Shown here: in pieces, positions 29,177 to 40,031 of the stretch | Numbering within the stretch: the first letter of the stretch is position 1 | Layout of the letters: each line of letters begins with the position of its first letter | NCBI GenBank assembly: GCA_001970955.1 | Contig: MPUH01000430.1 | Span: 1 to 54,954 of the forward strand | Reading direction: 5' to 3' | From: Stentor coeruleus | Taxonomy: Eukaryota > Ciliophora > Heterotrichea > Heterotrichida > Stentoridae | DNA: 54,954 nt | The notes under the pieces: model-generated | Seen by the model: the letters and a program-made list of their open reading frames with translations, nothing else | What the model was told of the DNA's origin: nothing | Database searches by the model: none | Program-made: the position numbers and the translations under genes

Positions 29177-31509
29177 ATGGAAGAAAGCGATATTGGGAAA
29201 GTTATTGTGGTGTGTAGGTTTAGACCTTTGAATGAGAAGGAGCAACAAATGTCAAAAAATATGTGTGTGGAGTTCTCTGAAGACCATAAATCTGTTAAGG
29301 TTAATTCACAGTATGAGAATGGAGAAGACTTGAATTTTACTTTTGATTATATTTTTGACCCATATGGAGGGCAAAAGGAGGTTTATGAAATTACTGCAAG
29401 GCCAATTATTGATGCGGTTTTTCAAGGGTTTAATGGGACTGTGTTGACTTATGGCCAGACTTCGTCTGGCAAAACTTACACAATGACAGGATATGATGCT
29501 GGGGATCCTGGGATTATACCAAGATTGATTGGCGACTTGTTTCAGTTTATTAGTGGGTGTGACCAGACTTTAGAGTTCACAGTAAAAGTGTCATTTTGTG
29601 AGATTTACTTGGAAAAAATCAAAGACCTTATGGACCCAACTAAGAATAATCTTAGGATACAGGAAGATAAAGTTCGAGGAGTCCATATGCCTGAACTAAC
29701 TGAAACTTACGTGTTAAACCAATCTGAAGTGCTTGAAATCATGAAAATCGGTACAAGCAATCGTGAGGTAAGTTTCACACAAATGAATGCAACTTCCTCC
29801 CGATCACACTCCATTTTCATAATAAACGTAAGCCAAAACAACACAAAAACCTACTGTGCAAAAACCGCAAAACTTTACCTTGTAGACTTAGCCGGTTCAG
29901 AAAAAGTGGGTAAAACNCCTACTGTGCAAAAACCGCAAAACTTTACCTTGTAGACTTAGCCGGTTCAGAAAAAGTGGGTAAAACCGGAGCAGCAGGTAAA
30001 CGTCTTGAAGAAGCTAAAAATATAAACAAATCCTTAACAACATTAGGTCAAGTGATAACAGCCTTAACAGATTCAAAATCTTCTCATATCCCATATCGTG
30101 ATTCTAAACTGACAAGAGTCTTACAAGATTCATTAGGAGGTAATGCAAAAACAACATTAATTCTAACCTGTTCACCAAGTCCATGGAATGAAGCAGAAAC
30201 AATAAGCACATTACGTTTTGGTATAAGAGCTAAAGCTATAAAAAATAAGCCAAAAATCAATAAAGAATATACAGTTAGTGAACTTAAACTTATGCTTTTA
30301 GCAGCTAAAGAAGAAATTATGAGAAAAGATAAAATCATAGAATCATTAAAAGGTATGGAACTAAATGAATCTAGGGATATGGAAAAAAGCTTTTCTGTAA
30401 TAGGACTTTGTGGGAATGATATTATGGAAACAGTTCAAGAGTTAGAAAGAGTAAAGGAAAATTTAGCTAATGAGGTCAGGAAAACTTTAAAGCTGCAGAT
30501 TGAAAACAATGAAAAACAAAACATGTTTGATATGGAAAAAAGGGAAAATGAAAGGTTGTCAGCACAGCTTGTTGTAAGTAAATCTAACGCAAAAATGCTT
30601 GATGATGAGATTAGTATTCGAGAAGAAAACATAAGGATTTTAGCTGTAAAACTTGCTAAAATCGAACAGGATCTTGATGAGTCAGTAAAAAATACTCATA
30701 AATCAGACCAAAGCATGAAAGATATCAAAGAAGAAAACGAACAACTAACTGAAGAAATTAAAATCCTCCAACAACAGCTTTATAGCTATAAATGCACTGA
30801 AGCTAAAAACTCAATACTTCAAGCTAATCTTGAATATGAAGCTTCTTCAAACAAAAAACTCCAAGAAGAACTGTTTTTATTAAGAGATAAACTAGAAATC
30901 AGCTTAGTAAAAACCCCAAATATTGACCAGATCAAAGAGAATATCAAAGAATCAGTCAAAAATAGAGAAAAACTTCGATGGGACATTGAAAAAAGCAAAA
31001 TGCTTTCTGAGTTTGAACAACATCTGAAAAAATTCTGGCTTGTAGAAAATGAAGCTAAACAGTGTAGAGAAGCTTTTTGTTATATGCAAATGGTTATGAC
31101 TGAAGCTGAAAAAAGGTTTAAGAATAAAGTTAAAATCCTTGAAGAAAATAATAAAAGGCTTAAGGATCATTGTGATGAACTTCAGGTAAAATGTGCAGAA
31201 ACTGATGCTGAGATTCAGATTGAAAAAGAGAGAAGATTAGCTCAAGCGAGAAAAGCTGAGAGTTTGGAAGATGTGATTAAGCAATCTATGGAAAGAGTTA
31301 GGGGGATGGAAGAAAAAATACAGAGTATGCAAAATGGTGTTTTAAAGGAGAATAGTAAAAGCATTTTTCTTGGACATTTTAGGAAGACTATTAAAGGAGG
31401 GCAGAATGCTAGAGAGTTCAGCCCTTCGCCTATGAAGGAGAGTAATAGAAATGATTCGGTGTTATCACAACAGAAGGAAGACAAAGAAAATATAAATATA
31501 GTATTTTAA
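29177..31509 (+). CDS. Kinesin-1-like motor protein (split by an assembly scar)
   Basis: N-terminal kinesin motor with P-loop GQTSSGKT at residues 93-100, switch [10 protein letters not shown], switch [27 protein letters not shown] and [20 protein letters not shown]. The neck-side end, [20 protein letters not shown], is typical of conventional kinesin (kinesin-1). A long coiled-coil stalk follows. A 67-bp duplication around the N at 29917 (29850-29916 and 29918-29984) breaks the frame right after AGSEKVGK. Counting the copies once removes 68 nt and leaves 2265 nt, exactly 755 codons, with [20 protein letters not shown] continuous, so this is one 754-aa gene and not two. The tail is Ser/Lys-rich. 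Plus-end-directed microtubule transport is expected for the family; cargo is unknown. Confidence 0.93.
29850..29984. repeat. 67-bp direct repeat around a single N, inside kinesin (assembly scar)
   Basis: Positions 29850-29916 and 29918-29984 are identical, separated by N29917. Collapsing one copy and the N restores the kinesin frame through switch II, strong evidence that the duplication is artificial. Confidence 0.95.
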
Positions 31510-31772
31510 TATGTATTGATTAAGGAAGGGTAATAAATGTTATAAGAAGATTAGATGTTAGGTAAGATAATTGTATTTAATTTTTTATAGAGTAAAGCAT
31601 TTTAAAATTTTTTTAGGAATCCCTTTAAATATATACAGGGTTCTTCAATAATTTTCTACTTATCGACAAAACTTAAAAGAAAAATCCATCTTTAAATCTT
31701 GAAAACAACGCAAAAAATTATTTTTCTAACAAATTCATAATTAAATCAAGTTTTATACAATATTTATTCAAT

Positions 31773-32393
31773 TCACTTTTTCTTATTTCCTTGCCTACAG
31801 TTTGAAATATTAAAAATCCCTTTTTCTGAAGATTTAAACTGCCATGGTAAATTCCTATCATATCTTTGTCTTATCTTAACCATAATAACCGGACAGAACT
31901 CTACAATTTTACAAGGTCTCCTAATAGTATTTCTTGATAAATACCCACAATAAGGTCTTTTATATTCTTCAACACTATGAGTATTAGTTTGTTTTAGTAT
32001 ATAAGTATCATTCCAATCTCCAACTTTAGCAAATTTTATCCCCATTTGGGTCTTTGAAGCGATTTCATTATTTGAATTCTCATTATGAACATCAGGTGAT
32101 GCAGTTCTTACTTTAAGCTTCTTTACATTTTTCAATGTATTTGGCATAACAACAGGAGGTTTAGATACATGATCTTGACTAATTGTTGATATTTTTATCT
32201 CAGGAGGCATTATTGTATTGTCAACTCCAAAAGTATCGATAAATTCTAATGAGTCGCATTGGATACCCATTGTGTTTATAGATGGAGTTTCTGATTGGGC
32301 ACGCTTGTGAGTATATTTTCGACTGTTTAGACCTGAAAATGGAGTATAGTGTTCTTTGATTGACCTGATCGGCATTAGCATTGAGTATTTCAT
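31773..32393 (-). CDS. Hypothetical protein
   Basis: A 206-aa ORF convergent with the kinesin gene (263 nt between stops). The N-terminal half is Ser/Thr/Pro-rich, probably disordered. The C-terminal 80 residues are more ordered-looking and basic (KFAKVGDWNDTYILKQTNTH, YKRPYCGYLSRNTIRRPCKI, RQRYDRNLPWQF). No recognised domain, signal peptide or membrane helix. The flanking sequence upstream of its start (32394 onward) is T/G-rich on the plus strand, as upstream of other minus-strand genes. Confidence 0.7.
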   Translation of the reverse strand: MKYSMLMPIRSIKEHYTPFSGLNSRKYTHKRAQSETPSINTMGIQCDSLEFIDTFGVDNTIMPPEIKISTISQDHVSKPPVVMPNTLKNVKKLKVRTASPDVHNENSNNEIASKTQMGIKFAKVGDWNDTYILKQTNTHSVEEYKRPYCGYLSRNTIRRPCKIVEFCPVIMVKIRQRYDRNLPWQFKSSEKGIFNISNCRQGNKKK

Positions 32394-33289
32394 AACGATT
32401 TTTTATTAACATTTGTATATAGGGATGATTTTATTATCGAAATGAGTATTTAGATAGAAATTATTTTATGTTTTATATGATTGAAATGTAAGTTTTTGTA
32501 AGAAATAAACTGATTTTTTGTGAATTAGATGGAAATAATTTAAGTGATGTCTGTGAAAACTTTTGAATGAGGTAGTGTTTTTGATGATAGTTACTTTTGT
32601 ACTTATGAGGCTTGATTTATGTATTTTACTTATGTGCTTTTGTTGAACACATAGTTTGTTATAGTTAAATTGGCTAGAATCAGTTTATCTATAATATTTA
32701 GCTATTTAGAAATAATAATTATAAATTTCGTATATTATGGCTTCAAAAATCCTGGCTTGGTTTTTTTCTAAAGAGCATCTCGCCATAATGAATTTTGTAA
32801 GTTTTTTTATATGAGTACTGGATTTTTTCCCAAGAAATCTTTTAAATCTCAACTAAAATGATTCAATTGCTTACGTATGGATCTCTGAGTCTTCTGTGCT
32901 AAGTAGAACTATACTAATAGCAATAAACATACTTTTTAAGTATTTTTTCTATAATAATGCCACATAAAACTACAAATTTACAGTATTTTATTATATAAAA
33001 CACAAAAACTATTAGAAAAACATTCACATAATAACAATTTTCGATACAATATCAATAAGCAATAATAAACCTTAAAGGAATAAAATATATACTTACTGGA
33101 TTCCTCACAAAAAAAAGTTTTAAAATATAAACAACCCAAATCCTACTATTAAATCAAAGCACAAAATATTCTCCAAAGGTATGAATTTATACCGAAAAAT
33201 CAACCTTCAAAGAGTTTCATTAATTTCCAAACTAAACCAGAATCTGCAAAAACTCTAAACCCAATAATCTCACAATATTTGATAAATAA
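32394..33289. other. Divergent intergenic region, with a slightly GC-richer island
   Basis: T/G-rich on the left, G-poor on the right (33000-33289, upstream of the PP2C gene). At 32736-32963 one plus frame starts MASKILAWFFSKEHLAIMN and is broken by TGA and TAA; minus frames are also partly open. This may be a decayed coding fragment but I cannot assign it. Confidence 0.55.
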
Positions 33290-34588
33290 ATGGAAAAATC
33301 TTCTTATAAATCCGGGCACTTCAGCTCACATAAAATCCTCAAACCCATAATCAAATTCACTAATCATATCCAAACAAGAAGGCATATACTTAATACCTTA
33401 CAGTTACAAAGCACATCTATATCTCCTATAAAAAACAGTACACAAAAATCAAACAAATCTTTAGGCAAACTGCAGGTGTCAAATATTTCTAAGAATCATT
33501 TAGATAGTGTTGAAAAAGTTGATAGAAGTCATCATGTTAAAAGCAATAGAAGTAAAGAAAAATTAAGTCCTATAAGAATGCCTGTGAAGAATAATATGTA
33601 TGAGAGTTCAAGATTAGTGCTTTGTCCTGTTGGTAATGGGTTTAAGAAGGTTGTCGTTGGGGTTTTGAGTAAAACAGTAACAGGGATGGTAGCAGGAAAA
33701 ACGAAAAAAGCTAACCAAGACTCAAATTTTATCATGAATAATTTTATGGGATCAGCAAACCAGGTATTTCTTGGAGTTATGGATGGGCATGGGCTGTATG
33801 GTGGACAAGTTTCGAACTACGTCAAAAACGCACTACCTTACCATATGTCAATGCTTTTGAACCATGATTGTAAAATTTAATTAGCAAATCCATCCCGAGA
33901 AGTAAAAACTGAAGAAGATTTCGATCGGATAAAATCAGCGTTTATAGAATCATATAAACAAATCCACAATGAAGTCAAAAAAAAAACTGATATTGACGCT
34001 AATTTCAGTGGTACAACAGCAATATCTCTATTAATCCAAGGAAAATATTGTTTTTGTAGCAATGTTGGCGATTCACGAGCTGTTATAGGTAGATATACAA
34101 AATCAGGTTGGCTTGCTATACCTTTATCTTGTGATCAAAAACCTGATAATCCTGAAGAAAGATATAGAATTGAACAGGCTGGAGGAAGAATTGCCCCTTA
34201 TACTGGAATAGATGGAAATCCTATAGGTCCTTATAGAGTTTGGCTTAAAAATGATTCTTTACCTGGACTTGCTATGTCAAGATCAATTGGAGATTTAATT
34301 GCAGGACAAGTTGGAGTATCACATATTCCTGAGGTTATTGTCCATGAATTTGATCAATCTGATAAGTTTATTATTATTGCTAGTGATGGGATATGGGAAT
34401 TTATTAGTAGTGAAGAATGTGTTCAGATGATTGCTTTAGGATTTTCATCAGGAAAAATGCAGAATGCTTTAGATGGTTTGACTGATGCTGCGGTTTTACG
34501 ATGGAAGAAACAAGATGGAAATGTTGATGATGTTACTGCAATTGTAGTGAGTCTTAAGGTTAAAGAGGAAGGTGGTAGTGGATTGTAG
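33290..34588 (+). CDS. PP2C-family (PPM) serine/threonine phosphatase
   Basis: Two exons joined across a 15-nt intron (33870-33884) give 427 aa. After a basic, Ser-rich N-terminal extension of ~110 residues come the PP2C motifs: KKANQDSNF, VMDGHGLYGG (D165, G166 and H167 at the metal site), then across the intron FSGTTAISLLIQGKYCFCSN, VGDSRAVIGRY, LAMSRSIGDLIAGQ, IIIASDGIWEFISSEE and VDDVTAIVVSL. The metal-binding aspartates in DGHG, ASDG and DDVT are all present, so it should be an active Mg/Mn-dependent phosphatase. Without splicing, the frame stops at TAA after HDCKI, leaving the catalytic core in two pieces. The substrate is unknown. Confidence 0.94.
33870..33884 (+). other. 15-nt intron in the PP2C gene
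   Basis: GTAAAATTTAATTAG, phase 1, in-frame TAA if retained. Removal joins MLNHD to SNPSREVKTEE and restores one continuous PP2C domain. A at position 10. Confidence 0.92.
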
Positions 34589-35492
34589 ATTTAAAGTTTT
34601 TTTTAATTAATAGGGTTTTTTTTTTTGGTAGATTTGATATTGTTTTTATGTATATAATTGTGTATAGATATAAATTGAATTTTTTAATCCGAGAATTTTT
34701 ACTTGAGTGGCACAATGATTAAAGATCTTTAAGGTAAAAGGGAATAATGAGTTAATAGTTTGTGTTATAAAAATTAAAAGTTTTTTGAGATGATTTTAGA
34801 AATATTATAAGATAGTTTGAATTTTTTATAAGTTCATCAGAATAACAACTTTTATTATAGTATAAAGGAGGAAAATTACAACTTCCCATCAAAAAATGCA
34901 ATAGTTTTCAAGTTTGGGGATAAACTGCATGGATTTTCCCTCATCTTCATAAGCATATTCTAAACATTATTTAGTTCCATTATAATATAATAATTTAACT
35001 AAGGCAAGTATCTTCATCCTATCATATTAATTTCAATATTTTTTTAGCACAAATCCCAGTAAGCCTAAACTCAGCATATACTTTATCATAAAATTACTAA
35101 TACAATTAACCCATTAAAGTATTTTGAGAATTATATTATTAATACCTAGCATTATTATTTTAAAACCTTATACTTATCATATCTTCCTACAATCTCTTCA
35201 AAATAAACTTTTTATAAGTATTTTCAAATTTTCTCACCTCAGATTATCCTTAAAAAAGTCTACATAATCTTCAAACACCTTCAAAAGTAACCTTAAAATC
35301 TTTTTTGTACCAAAACTTTTACTCAAAAATCCTACCTTTAAAAACCAGATATTTTATTATTTTAAATTAGAAACAATATTTTTTTCTATCATAAATTTAT
35401 ACATTCCCCAAAACACTAAAACAAATCCATTATCTTTTTCCTTTTTTTGAAGCTGGTTAAAATTAAAAATCGTATTTGAAAATGTTGTAATA
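34589..35492. other. Tandem intergenic region, nothing recognised
   Basis: The first ~280 nt are T/G-rich and C-poor (3' flank of PP2C), then from about 34870 to 35450 the plus strand is G-poor (5' flank of the coiled-coil gene). No RNA gene seen. Confidence 0.6.
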
Positions 35493-37394
35493 ATGGACAT
35501 CAATTTATCTAAAATTCGTCCACTGAGGTTAAATTTTGAATTCAAAGGGAAAAAAGGACCAGGCGACTTGTCAAAAACGAATAGTCTTAATTATGATTCG
35601 AAGCGAATAAGCAGCCCTGTAGTTGATAGAACAGGTTATACTCATTTCAATAGTATAGGTAGCCCTGTAGCTAGAAAAGTAGTCTCACCAACAATTAGAC
35701 TTAGTTCATCACAGTCAGATACTAGCTTAATAGATGAGATTGTATATCAATGCAAAAGAATTAATTCAGATTTCAGTCATTTTATTGATTCTAAAAACAT
35801 CTCATCAGCCGTTAGTCAGACAGTAAAAAAAGCTGTGGACCTGATAATCGACAGCCAAAAAAAAATTTCAGTCCCAGACGTTGAAAAATATACAAAAAAA
35901 ATTGCTGAACTTACACAGCAACTTGATGATTCAAATCAAAAACTCCTAGCTTTTACTGATTATAGAAAGAAACTTGCTGCTAAAGAAGAAAGATTTACTA
36001 TTGATGAAATCAAGCTAAACACTGATAAAAAAAACTTAGAGAATGAGAAAAAACAAGTTTTCTTAATGAAAAAGACTTATATGCAGGCTGAAGCAGAGCT
36101 TCAGCAATTAAAAGAACAAATTAAAGCTAAAGACCTTAAAATTGAAGAGCTGGTCGCTGAAAACAAAGAGAAAGAGACTGAACTTCAAGGGTTTGGGATG
36201 AGAAATTCAAGTTTTTCTGACTCATTACCTTTAAAAGATGTTATAAAAACACAAACTAGCTGCCAAAGCGCGAAAGGGTCAAGACAAAGCGAAGAACTTG
36301 ATTTAAGAGAACAAAGGCTAAAAGAAGAGCTTTTGGAGTTTGAGAACCAAAAAATGTGCTTAAAAGAACAGATTGATTTAACATTTGAAATCAAAAGCAG
36401 ATTAGAACAAGATTATAAGTCATTTGATATGAGTCAAAAACAACTTTCAGCATTGAAAATTGACTTGGAAATCGAACAGTCAAAATTGAGAGATCTTCGT
36501 AGATGCTTAGAGGCTGAAAAAGATACTATTTTTAACAGAAAAAAACTTTTAGATCAAAATGCTTCTCAACTTTTAAGAGATAAAGAAGATTTTGAGAAAC
36601 AAAAAAATGAATTTTATGATAAAATGAAAAGTTTTGAAGAAGGGAAGGATAAAGAATACAATCAAAAGGTTTGTGAAACATGCGCGAATTATGATTTCCC
36701 CAATGATTTAGTTTCTTTTGATATGAGTTCTTTAACTTATTTCCCTCAATTAAAACAGCTTCTCACCGACCTCAACACCGAATTCACCGAAAAAAAATCC
36801 TTTATAGACATTTGGTTTAAAAACCTTTACAACCGCGAGAAATCTTTTAACGCTAAACTTGATGATTTTAGAATCATATCTTCATTATTAGAAAGTAAAA
36901 TTCTTCAATCAAATCCTGAATTATCATTAGAACTAGAAGCAGTCATAATGGTTATCTTAGAAATAGTTGAAGAACTTTCATCTAAAAAAAATTCTTTTGA
37001 TTCTGATTTAAAAGCTATGTATTTAAAGTCATCTGAACAATTTCCTTCTATTTATACAAGTGATTCTTATAATATATTTATAGATTTTTTACAGAAATTC
37101 GAAGACAAAGCTCATGATTTGGAGAATTTAGAAGAACAATTTCAAGAGTATAAAGTGAATCTGGAAGGAAAAATGGAGGAGAGTTCAAGGATTGCTGAGT
37201 TTTTAAAGGAAGAAAGGATAAGATTTGAAAGTATTAAGTTAAAGAAAGAACATGAGTTTAAAGAGACTAAGGAGAAGTTGATGGAGTTGCAGGATAAGCT
37301 CGATTTGACTTTACAGCGTATGGAGATGAAGGAGAAGGAATTAATAGCTTTGCAAAGTTCAAGTAGAGGCAAGGAAGGGTTTTATGAGGCTTAA
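35493..37394 (+). CDS. Coiled-coil protein
   Basis: A 633-aa protein. The N-terminal ~70 residues are Ser/Pro-rich (SSPVVDRTGYTHF, VARKVVSPTIRLSSS). Long coiled coils lie at about 130-250, 270-390 and 545-625 (heptads such as LRDLRRCLEAEKDTIFNRKK and FKETKEKLMELQDKLDLTLQ), with a more globular-looking middle (about 390-540) containing CETCANYDFPND. No known family recognised; a structural role is the best guess. The start is the first ATG; the upstream sequence is G-poor. Confidence 0.83.
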   Translation: MDINLSKIRPLRLNFEFKGKKGPGDLSKTNSLNYDSKRISSPVVDRTGYTHFNSIGSPVARKVVSPTIRLSSSQSDTSLIDEIVYQCKRINSDFSHFIDSKNISSAVSQTVKKAVDLIIDSQKKISVPDVEKYTKKIAELTQQLDDSNQKLLAFTDYRKKLAAKEERFTIDEIKLNTDKKNLENEKKQVFLMKKTYMQAEAELQQLKEQIKAKDLKIEELVAENKEKETELQGFGMRNSSFSDSLPLKDVIKTQTSCQSAKGSRQSEELDLREQRLKEELLEFENQKMCLKEQIDLTFEIKSRLEQDYKSFDMSQKQLSALKIDLEIEQSKLRDLRRCLEAEKDTIFNRKKLLDQNASQLLRDKEDFEKQKNEFYDKMKSFEEGKDKEYNQKVCETCANYDFPNDLVSFDMSSLTYFPQLKQLLTDLNTEFTEKKSFIDIWFKNLYNREKSFNAKLDDFRIISSLLESKILQSNPELSLELEAVIMVILEIVEELSSKKNSFDSDLKAMYLKSSEQFPSIYTSDSYNIFIDFLQKFEDKAHDLENLEEQFQEYKVNLEGKMEESSRIAEFLKEERIRFESIKLKKEHEFKETKEKLMELQDKLDLTLQRMEMKEKELIALQSSSRGKEGFYEA

Positions 37395-37478
37395 TCAGGA
37401 TTAATGATTAAATTTTTTAACTATAAGTGCATGTTTTATATAAGATAGTAATAATTCCATACCTTATAACGTATATAA

Positions 37479-38102
37479 ATGCTAATATTAACCCTTATCA
37501 TTGCATCTCTAGGTAAAGACCCAGTCCACGCTCCAGGCGACATGGACGTTGAGAACTCAATCCAAGCTTTAGAAACTGAACTTCCAAATGATTCAACCCT
37601 CTTATGTAATACAGCACAAGTTCATTCAATGGTTGCTGAATCAATCTACACCTCTTATGTTACAGTAGATACTCTAACAGTTTCTACAATAATTGCAACA
37701 AATGCAGATTTGTTAATCTCAGGAAAATTAAGAATTACAGGTTCAATATCTTATACGTCTGAATTACAAGTTAGTATGGATCAACATAAGAATTTCATCA
37801 TGGCTCCTATAAGTTTTTTACAATTACCATATAAACAATGGAGAGAAGTTAATGTTTTTATTGTTGAAGGTCAGAAAGTTAAGATTGAGGAACTTCCTGA
37901 ACATAGTTATGTTATGGTTAAAGGGAATTGCCATTGTTTTGAAGGTAGTGTTATGATGAAAGCGAATAATGATGTGGAATGGATGGAGAACTGCTTGGGG
38001 ACTAATCATTTTGCCTCTGTGATTTTACATAGTGGGTCAATGCTGGAACTGGAGTTCTTTGGTAGTGAGGAAGTCGACCCAATACTTCTTTTTATCAAAT
38101 AA
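37479..38102 (+). CDS. Secreted hypothetical protein
   Basis: A 207-aa protein starting with a probable signal peptide (MLILTLIIASLGKDPVHA, cleavage somewhere near residue 12-18). The mature part begins acidic and has a run of hydrophobic/Thr-Ser alternation (VTVDTLTVSTIIATNADLLI) suggesting beta-strands or a beta-helix, then NCHCFEGSVMM with two cysteines. No family is recognised, but signal peptide plus beta-rich body suggests a secreted or cell-surface protein. The spacing to both neighbours is about 100 nt or less. Confidence 0.75.
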   Translation: MLILTLIIASLGKDPVHAPGDMDVENSIQALETELPNDSTLLCNTAQVHSMVAESIYTSYVTVDTLTVSTIIATNADLLISGKLRITGSISYTSELQVSMDQHKNFIMAPISFLQLPYKQWREVNVFIVEGQKVKIEELPEHSYVMVKGNCHCFEGSVMMKANNDVEWMENCLGTNHFASVILHSGSMLELEFFGSEEVDPILLFIK

Positions 38103-38202
38103 TCTATTTCTACCTTTATAGTTCTAATAACAACCTAAATCTTTACTCTCAACTCCTACAATTTTTTTTTGATTAAAACTTTTCTATCATCCAAGTCCAA
38201 AA

Positions 38203-39321
38203 ATGTCAAGGTTATTTATAGCTTGTTCAGGGTTCAAAGATGTTCTTTCTCCTCGAGACCTCTGCGAGAGCCTTAAGAATTCATTTCTCTCTTTAGACCC
38301 ATCTTTATCAATAGACTCCCTTCCTCTAAGCGATGGTGGAGAAGGTTTCCTTCAATCCTTATCATCAGCATTTCCTTCTGAAAATTATAAAATCCACACT
38401 TTACCTATAATAGGTCCTCTTGGTACAGAGCATTTTGGTCAATACGGAATTTTACATAAAGAAGGGGAAAAAATTGGTATAGTTGAATTGGCAAAAGCAT
38501 CAGGTATAGAATATGTCCCAGAAAACCTTAGAAATTGTTATAATACAACAAGTCATGGAACAGGTCAAGTTATACAAAGTCTTTATAATCAAGGATGTAA
38601 AAAACTTTATATTGGGCTTGGGGGAAGTGCAACTACAGATGGAGGACTTAGTGTTTTGTATCCTTTGGAAGGGTTTCACTTTGATTTCATAAGCGAAAGG
38701 CCACTTTTTATTACAGGTAATGATCTTAGGAGAATTGTTTCTGTTACAAGGAATATGAAGTCGATTATCCATGAGGATTTAGAAATTACTATTGCTTGTG
38801 ATGTAAATAATCCTATGCTTGGACCTAATGGATCTACTTATGTTTTTGGTCCACAGAAAGGTATAAAAGAAGATATGTTAGAAGAATATGAAGGATTAAT
38901 GAATCATGTTGGAGGATTATTAGGGAAATTACTTGGTAAAGATGTTGCTAATCAACCACATTCAGGTGCTGCTGGAGGGGTTGCAGGTGGGCTTATGGCT
39001 GGATTTCCTAATGCTAGAGTACTTAAAGGTGTTGAGTTTATTGGCCAGGCTGTTGGCCTGGCAGAAAGAGCAAAAGCTGCTGATATTGTTATAACTGGAG
39101 AAGGATGTTATGATTTACAGACTAAAGGGGGAAAAGTTGTATCTAAAATCTTAGAGCTCAGACCTGACTGTTATATTGTATGTGGACTTAATAAATCAGG
39201 TCAGAATAATAGAGTTTTTGACTTAACTTCAAGATTTGGTTCAAGGAGTTTAACGCATACTAGAGAATGTTTAAATATACTAGCTGAGGAAATGCTTGAA
39301 AGTTTTAGTTTAAATAAATGA
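38203..39321 (+). CDS. Glycerate kinase (GlxK/GarK family)
   Basis: A 372-aa protein matching the bacterial-type glycerate 2-kinase family, which phosphorylates D-glycerate with ATP (2-phosphoglycerate in characterised members). Motifs: the FKDVLSP start of the family (residues about 12-18), PLSDGGEGFL at about 41-50, GLGGSATTDGGLSVLYPLEG in the glycine-rich loop, HSGAAGGVAGGLMAGFPNAR, and TGEGCYDLQTKGGKVV near the C-terminus. The length equals that of bacterial homologues. This class is mainly bacterial, so an origin by transfer is possible, but other protists also carry it. Base composition and flanks look like the neighbours, so any transfer would be old. No targeting peptide is evident, so the enzyme is probably cytosolic. 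Confidence 0.92.
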   Translation: MSRLFIACSGFKDVLSPRDLCESLKNSFLSLDPSLSIDSLPLSDGGEGFLQSLSSAFPSENYKIHTLPIIGPLGTEHFGQYGILHKEGEKIGIVELAKASGIEYVPENLRNCYNTTSHGTGQVIQSLYNQGCKKLYIGLGGSATTDGGLSVLYPLEGFHFDFISERPLFITGNDLRRIVSVTRNMKSIIHEDLEITIACDVNNPMLGPNGSTYVFGPQKGIKEDMLEEYEGLMNHVGGLLGKLLGKDVANQPHSGAAGGVAGGLMAGFPNARVLKGVEFIGQAVGLAERAKAADIVITGEGCYDLQTKGGKVVSKILELRPDCYIVCGLNKSGQNNRVFDLTSRFGSRSLTHTRECLNILAEEMLESFSLNK

Positions 39322-39381
39322 ATTTTCTCAAATAATCGTCATCATATTTAATAAAGACATCAGAAACTTGTATAATAAAAT

Positions 39382-39777
39382 ATGAAAGTGGCTTTTCTTG
39401 CTTTGCTTCTCCCGTTAATACTTGCTGGAACTACTGATTTAGATCAGGTTAGCACTGTTTATTTAGCCCCAGGAGCAAGTGAATACTTAGAAATTTCATC
39501 AAATCCTACAACTGGGTACTCATGGGTTGTTGTCTCATTTACATCAGATTTATTTTCTATAGAAGATGGTGGATATATTTCTGATGATACTGGGGATACT
39601 GTGATGTGCGGTGTTGGAGGTACTCAGATTTTTATTGCTTATGCTAGTAGTAATTGTGCTGAAGGGGAATCAATTACAGTTGAATTTGTGTATGTTAGGT
39701 CTTGGGAACAATATCCGGTTGATAGCAAGACTGTGACGCTCTATGCGACAAATGATCAAACTTTGCTAAGTATTTAG
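39382..39777 (+). CDS. Chagasin-type cysteine-protease inhibitor (I42 family), secreted
   Basis: A 131-aa protein with a clear signal peptide (MKVAFLALLLPLILAG). The mature domain of ~112 residues carries the chagasin loops: NPTTGYSW at residues 41-48 (loop L2), a glycine-rich GVGGTQIF (loop L4) and VRSWEQ (loop L6, where RPW is usual), all on a beta-rich frame. Chagasin/ICP proteins bind the active site of papain-family proteases with these three loops. The size fits the family. In a phagotrophic ciliate it could restrain lysosomal or secreted cathepsins (inference). It follows the glycerate kinase gene by 60 nt on the same strand. Confidence 0.9.
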   Translation: MKVAFLALLLPLILAGTTDLDQVSTVYLAPGASEYLEISSNPTTGYSWVVVSFTSDLFSIEDGGYISDDTGDTVMCGVGGTQIFIAYASSNCAEGESITVEFVYVRSWEQYPVDSKTVTLYATNDQTLLSI

Positions 39778-40031
39778 TTAATTAGTATATCTTGACACTA
39801 AATTAAAAATGCGAAGCATTTTTCTTTATACTCTTGCTTTATTATATTTTTTATTTCAATTAAACATCAAATTGCTTTGAAAAATCCTTTACATTTTTCA
39901 TTTTAAAGCATTAGTCTTAAAGTATTTTTCTACTAATTTTAAACAATTTCTTATAATTATTAAATCGAATATACAAGAAATGTTTTACATTTTTTTTACT
40001 TATGTGCATTTTTTAGGGACAGCATCTTTAT

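Noticed and set aside
29177..31509. Two separate kinesin fragments or a frameshifted kinesin
   Set aside because: The break coincides with an N flanked by identical 67-bp copies; collapsing one gives exactly 755 codons.
32736..32963. Decayed gene starting MASKILAWFF
   Set aside because: Two in-frame stops, no recognisable family and partly open frames on the other strand; mentioned only as an unexplained island.
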